Assembly (NCBI RefSeq): GCF_046630445.1
Contig: NC_092337.1
Span: 362,148,001-362,212,000 of the forward strand
Source: Rutidosis leptorrhynchoides
Lineage: Eukaryota; Streptophyta; Magnoliopsida; Asterales; Asteraceae
DNA length: 64,000 bases
Direction: 5' to 3'
Below the pieces are notes generated by a model. The model saw only the letters and a program-made list of their open reading frames with translations. It did no database searches and was not told the origin of the DNA. Shown piece by piece: positions 59,211 to 64,000 of this stretch. Both the position numbers and the translations under genes were made by a program. Numbering within the stretch: position 1 is the first letter of the stretch; every line of letters starts with the position of its first letter.

Positions 59211-59521
59211 TGTAACGACCCGGAAATTTCCGACCAAATTTAAACCTTAAACTTTATATGTTTCCGACACGATAAGCAAAAACCTTAATGTTGAGTCTAG
59301 AAAGTCTGAAATCTATGTCTGGATAATTAGTTACCCTTTTGACCATGCCCAACGATTCACGAACAATTGTATGAAAATAAATATGTACATATATGTGTTA
59401 TATATATATATATATATATAAACAAAAGCACATATAATGATTTAAGATAAAAGGATATAATATATCAGTAAGTTTATGTATGTAAAATAAAATGCAAGTC
59501 AATAAATTGAATATTAAAATT

Positions 59522-59526
<5 letters not shown>

Positions 59527-59609
<83 letters not shown>
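59527..59609. repeat. (AT)n microsatellite in the E7 LTR
   Basis: Pure AT repeat. Confidence 0.97.
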
Positions 59610-59611
<2 letters not shown>

Positions 59612-59868
59612 AAATGGGATTTATGTAAATTATTTTATCAATATAAATGACATATTATTATTATCTTTATTACTATTATTAATATCAGTATTAATATTAT
59701 TATTACAAAAATTATTAAATACTTATAGTAAAAAAAATTATTGTTATTAAAAGAAGTATTAATGTTATTATTAATATTATGAATTATTATTAGAAAATTT
59801 TACAATTTATTATTATCATCATTAATAATATTAGGATAAACATTTTATTCTTTTACTACTATTATGTA

Positions 59869-59872
<4 letters not shown>

Positions 59873-59942
<70 letters not shown>
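59873..59942. repeat. (TTA)n microsatellite in the E7 LTR
   Basis: Nearly pure TTA repeat, the complement of the AAT tract in E4, consistent with opposite orientation. Confidence 0.95.
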
Positions 59943-59943
<1 letters not shown>

Positions 59944-61045
59944 TATATTTATATAAATATTATTAATATTTATTAATATATTTTTATCATTAATATTAAT
60001 TTAATTACACAAACTATATAAGGTAAACACAGCTGGTACGATCTTGATATAGATATGGATTACAAACTGTTTATGATTTTTGTTTATATCTTAAAAGTGT
60101 TAATTAACTGTATTGATTGATAAAATTGTTGGAATTATCTATCTGTTTATTCCACTTTATATATTTGTTTGGATTTTCTGTCTAAAAATTAGATATCAGT
60201 CCTAATCGCCTTACAGTGTAGCTAATTTGATCTCATTATCTTTATTAAGTTTCACTTAAATGATATTTATCTATATATACGCTATACCTACTGCAAACTC
60301 GAGTCTGGAAAATCCAAAACACAGAAAATAAAGTCGACATCTATTCAATCTAAAACTCAATCACGTTTAGTGGTAAAGGACACCAGTTGATTCATATTAT
60401 CATTTATCAATCACATAACCCTTTACAGTTTTTTTAATAAATCGAAATTAAACTGAAAAGGGGAAGAACACTTGAGTATACTCTGTACGAGTACTTTTTT
60501 GGCAAAATCATGAATTCGTTACAATCATCAAAATGTAATAAAACGGTTTTGCTAGGAATCATATAAACAATCTTTCTGCAAAGTCTTGGATTCCAATTTT
60601 GATTAACAAGTTCTAATTTCTAAGACAAAGTTTGGGATTGAAAAGCGTTAACGATGGATCATCATCAAAATTCGAATTTATTTCTGTGTTTTATATTAAA
60701 TCAATGATTCATAAAGGTTCTAGGAGGATTTTTAAACCTTTTTCATGTTCAAATCTACCTCTAAAACGTATTAAATCTTTGAAACCAAATTTGAGTTACC
60801 TCGTGATGATTTTTATGTTACAACGATATACTTTTACAGCTTGACTAAATTTTTTTGTTTTGTTTCTGTTAATCAATACCAAAATCACATCAGTTTACTT
60901 ACATCTCGTTTAATAAATTAAAACCTGTTTTATGGATTGTTAATATGAACCCTGGTTAGTCGACTGGGTATTGGGAGAAGAAGGAAGATATAACAGAAAA
61001 TTATCTGGTTAAATAAATACATGTGGAGTTTAAATCAGAAAAACT

Positions 61046-61114
61046 GACCCAGTCGAATGGTTAGAGAGTGGTTCGGGTATGCGAGAGGTCACGGGTTCAA
61101 TCCGTGACAGGGGT
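61046..61114 (+). ncRNA. tRNA-like (SINE-type) segment within the E7 LTR
   Basis: TGGTTAGAGAGTGG (61058-61071) fits the Pol III A box. GGGTTCAATCC (61093-61103) fits the B box, one base shorter than in real tRNAs. CACGG/CCGTG can pair around the loop. The rest does not give a cloverleaf, so a functional tRNA is unlikely; a tRNA-derived SINE head is more likely. It is followed by a T-rich stretch and a TTA repeat. Confidence 0.5.
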
Positions 61115-61164
61115 GTTTTCTTTTTGTTAGACAGCCTAATTTTTGAGGTAGTTACTACTAATTC

Positions 61165-61169
<5 letters not shown>

Positions 61170-61242
<73 letters not shown>
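61170..61242. repeat. (TTA)n microsatellite after the tRNA-like segment
   Basis: Nearly pure TTA repeat. Such simple repeats can form the 3' tail of some SINEs. Confidence 0.93.
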
Positions 61243-61244
<2 letters not shown>

Positions 61245-62539
61245 TTATTAATGTTATTGTTATTATTATAAAAATGTTAAAAATTAACATTAAAATTAAA
61301 AATTATTACTATTAGAATAGTTATTATTTTTATCAACACCAATATTAATATTATTAGGAGTATTAACCTTTTTCTTATTACTATAATTATTATTAGTATC
61401 AAAATTAATATGTATTATCGTAACCATTATTATTTTCATTGTTATTATTATTTATAATTACTATTTTAATATTATCATTACTATTATTAATATTAAAACT
61501 ATCATTATTAGTGTTATTTTTATTATTAAAATCTATTATCCTTACCAACAATTTATTTAAAGATATCATTAAAACAAAAAGTAATATGGTTATTAGATGT
61601 CATTATTATTAAAAGTATTATGAAAATAAAAATAAAAGTTTTAAAAATATTATTATAAGAATGTTTTAATTATATTAACAAAATTTATATATAAATATCC
61701 ATATATAACAAATTAGTTTTTTTTTTTCAAATATATAACATTTCATATATATATATACACAAAATTAAATATATATAATATATAATTTAAGATATAAAAT
61801 ATATTAACTTGTTCGATTACTATTTGGTGTTAATATATATATATATATACGAATGATATAGGTTCGTGAATCCGAGGCCAACCCTATACTTGTTCACAGA
61901 TGTTATATGTATTTTTACTACAAAATACAGTCGGTGAGTATATAGTCCCTTTTAAACTCTAAATATTTTTTTGGGCTGAGAATACATGCGCTACTTTTAT
62001 ACATGATTTACGTTATGGACACAAGTGACAAAAATATATATTCTACGTTGAGTTGTACCACTGGCATATTTCCCTGTAGCTTGGTAACTACAATTTACAT
62101 GGGTATTGTAAACGCGAATCCTGTTGATAGATCTATCGGGCCTGACAACCCCAACCGGACTGGACGACCAGTATTTAACGGTTGCACAGTACTTCGTTTC
62201 GTTACTACACTTGGTACGGTGTAGGGAGATTTCATAATAAAGGGAATATGCGACGTTGATTAAATGTTAAGTATGGTTATCAAGTGCTCAACAACTTAGA
62301 ATATTTTTATTAAAATGTTTACATATGAAATCTTGTGGTCCATAGTTATAACGCTGCTAGCATCAAACCTATATATCTCAACAACTTTATGTTGACGTTT
62401 TAAAGCATGTTTATTCTCAGGTACGTATAGAATCTTCTGCTGTGCATTTGCTCATGTTAAGGACATTACTTGGAGTCGATCATCGCAATGGAACCAAATG
62501 TTGATGATTTCGTCCAGGGGATAAGGACGGGTCCTCACA

Positions 62540-62637
62540 GGTGGTATCAGAGCGGTGGTCTTAGCGAACCAGGCCTTGCATTAGTGTGTCTGACTAGTAG
62601 TTGTTAGGATACATTAGTGAGTCTGGACTTTGACCGT
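62540..62637 (+). other. E7 primer-binding site and conserved leader
   Basis: TGGTATCAGAGC at 62542-62553 is a perfect initiator tRNA-Met site two bases after the LTR. The leader holds two near-direct repeats (GCATTAGTGTGTCT and ACATTAGTGAGTCT) and is shared with E1, E3, E4 and E5. Confidence 0.94.
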
Positions 62638-62929
62638 GCCTATATGTCAAAAAGTTTTGCTTATCATTTCTAGTCGGAAACCATCTGCTTATCATCCTTA
62701 GGGAATTGCCTGCTTATCATTCATAAGTCTAGACACGTCTTACTGCAGTTACTGCATCGATAGTGTATAGACAAAATTCATATCTTAGTGTATCTGATAA
62801 TTCCTATCTTAGCGCATCTGTAGATTTGCCTGACATATGCCGTAAATTCCTCCGTAGCCTACAAAATCTTTAGTACTATATACATAGATATTCTATGAAG
62901 TTAGAATATCATCCTATATTCGAAAATCA

Positions 62930-63190
62930 TTTCACGACGAAGATCCTTTCCACCCACCGAATTGCTCTTTTGTCGATGAACCTGAAGCGCTTACCGGCGA
63001 ACCTGTTTGAGAAACCATTTTCTCTCCCCTTTTCCGAGTACCTCATCACGAATACATATTTCATCCGCTCGCTCCAACCGCCAATCATCCAGATGTACTA
63101 GCAAAAGTTAACGAACTTCGCGCTCGCGTGACGGCTTTGGAGAACATGATGCGAAGGTTGCAAACACCAGCAGCAGCACCAGCAGCATAA
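62930..63190 (+). pseudogene. E7 gag-like ORF remnant
   Basis: Homologue of the E4 144-codon ORF, lacking its N-terminal part. DEPEALTGEPV is visible in the frame near 62960-63010, followed by a stop. The coiled-coil part (AKVNELRARVTALENMMRRL) is in another frame and ends at TAA near 63188. Frameshifts make it non-functional. The 62638-62929 stretch before it shows no other feature. Confidence 0.7.
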
Positions 63191-63416
63191 TTCGTATCAC
63201 CATCATCAATGCCAACAGTACCCTCATCACCCTCAACCACAACCGCGTCGTAAACCGCAACATTACAATCTGTACCTCGGATATCAACATCACACGCCTC
63301 AATATTACCATCTGTACTTTGAGTATGATCTTCATTCTACATATCGTTCTACATCGATTATCTTCGCTTTACGTATCATCCTACCTCATTTATCTTCGCT
63401 CGATATGACAATTATG

Positions 63417-63440
63417 TAATCTCTAATGCTTTAGAGATTA
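63417..63440. other. Conserved hairpin in E7
   Basis: TAATCTCTAA, four bases, TTAGAGATTA, as in E4 and E5. Confidence 0.8.
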
Positions 63441-63599
63441 TGTAATCTAGTATTAACGATAAACCAAATGAGTTTAATATCTTATTGACTCATTAAATCT
63501 ATGATTACATCTGAAGAAAATATATATGCAAGTATATTTTCATAAGGATTGTAATTTAAAAATCCTTTCGTACAAACTGTTGATGACGAAAAATATTTT

Positions 63600-63618
63600 A
63601 ACGGGTAGGTAGTACCCG
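63600..63618 (+). other. E7 internal palindromic copy of the polypurine tract
   Basis: AACGGGTAGGTAGTACCCG, downstream of the hairpin. From 63619 to the window end the sequence runs collinear with E5 53192-53640 and shows no gene. Confidence 0.85.
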
Positions 63619-64000
63619 AGGAATATTTAGATTTCACATTAACAAGTTACATTGTACATTCTTCGAATCTGATTCAACGGTCATCTATTATCCTATTTAC
63701 AATCACCGATATACATATCCGTTCACCACAGAATAACCATTTCCGTTCAAATTTCATATTTGGATTTTGACCTATCATAATCCAACAAGTGGCATAATGA
63801 AGAAAACATTGGACAAATTAAAAATTTGTTAGAAACAAACGGATTAACTAATTGAAATATTGTTAAGATTCCACGCTAACTGTTCCTAGCTAACTGTTCC
63901 CAGCTAACTGATTAACATTTAATTTATCGCAATTTACATTCTTGCAATTTTATTTATTGTTATTTAATTTCTGCACTTTACATACCGTCGGGACACATGT

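Larger units (their letters stand above)
59211..62539 (+). repeat. E7 5' LTR, complete (3329 bp), mosaic
   Basis: It starts TGTAACGACCCGGAAATTTCC, closely like the start of the E4 LTR (read on the minus strand). It ends GTCCTCACA before the primer-binding site. From about 61960 to 62340 it follows the E1 LTR (for example CGCGAATCCTGTTGATAGA) and not the E4 LTR. Contains (AT)n at 59527-59609, (TTA)n at 59873-59942 and 61170-61242, and a tRNA-like segment at 61046-61114. Poly-Ile ORFs over the TTA tracts are artefacts. Confidence 0.92.
59211..64000 (+). mobile_element. E7: non-autonomous LTR element, plus strand, cut by window end
   Basis: Complete 5' LTR (59211-62539, TG...CA), perfect primer-binding site, shared leader, broken gag-like ORF, hairpin and palindromic polypurine copy, in the same order as E4 and E5. 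The rest lies beyond the window. It abuts the E6 remnant, so it most likely inserted there; the left flank is AATAAT. Confidence 0.88.

Noticed and set aside
61046..61114. Functional tRNA gene
   Set aside because: B box is one base short and no acceptor or anticodon stem forms.
61030..61315. Poly-Ile ORFs on both strands
   Set aside because: Artefacts of the TTA microsatellite in the E7 LTR.

Overview
The window is plant nuclear DNA made almost entirely of nested retrotransposons. I see no host gene with a credible intact structure, no rRNA and no functional tRNA gene. Chromodomain-type Ty3/Gypsy elements primed by initiator tRNA-Met, an RRM/zinc-binding L1-type LINE and very AT-rich spacers point to an angiosperm. 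The element families look like those of the daisy family (Asteraceae), but that is inference.

Layout (E labels are mine). E1 (1-10499, minus; 3' LTR cut by the window start) is a chromovirus with a gag-pol broken by stops and a frameshift and an extra acidic ORF before gag. It sits inside E2 (10500-19097, plus), a chromovirus of a second family whose upstream F-box-like ORF was cut by E1. E2 abuts the 5' LTR of E5 (19098-20291 and 51888-51966, plus). That LTR is split by E3 (20292-51882, minus), same family as E2, with a perfect 5-bp duplication AGTAC. E3's 3' LTR is in turn split by E4 (21318-39790, minus), with duplication TAGAT. E4 is a non-autonomous element with no pol. It contains a solo LTR (25296-25911, duplication CCTTC) and an almost complete LINE (27930-34008, 16-bp duplication). 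This gives four visible insertion levels: E5 > E3 > E4 > LINE. E5 continues to the right (51967-54630) and is interrupted by the LTR and part of a Tat/Athila-like element in minus orientation (E6, 54631-59210). E6 is followed by E7 (59211 to the window end, plus), a relative of E4/E5 with a complete 5' LTR.

How the parts relate. E1, E2 and E3 encode or once encoded Gag, protease, reverse transcriptase, RNase H and integrase with a chromodomain-like tail. E4, E5 and E7 carry only a small gag-like coiled-coil ORF, but share the same primer-binding site, about 90 bases of leader and a palindromic internal copy of the polypurine tract. This suggests they were mobilised in trans by proteins of the E1/E2/E3 type.

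The most novel content is in the accessory parts: an intact 227-codon F-box-like ORF plus an acidic repeat ORF between the 5' LTR and gag of E3; an internal duplicate of the polypurine tract in all six related elements; an antisense gag zinc-knuckle fragment at the same place in E4 and E5; and an E7 LTR that is a mosaic of two families.
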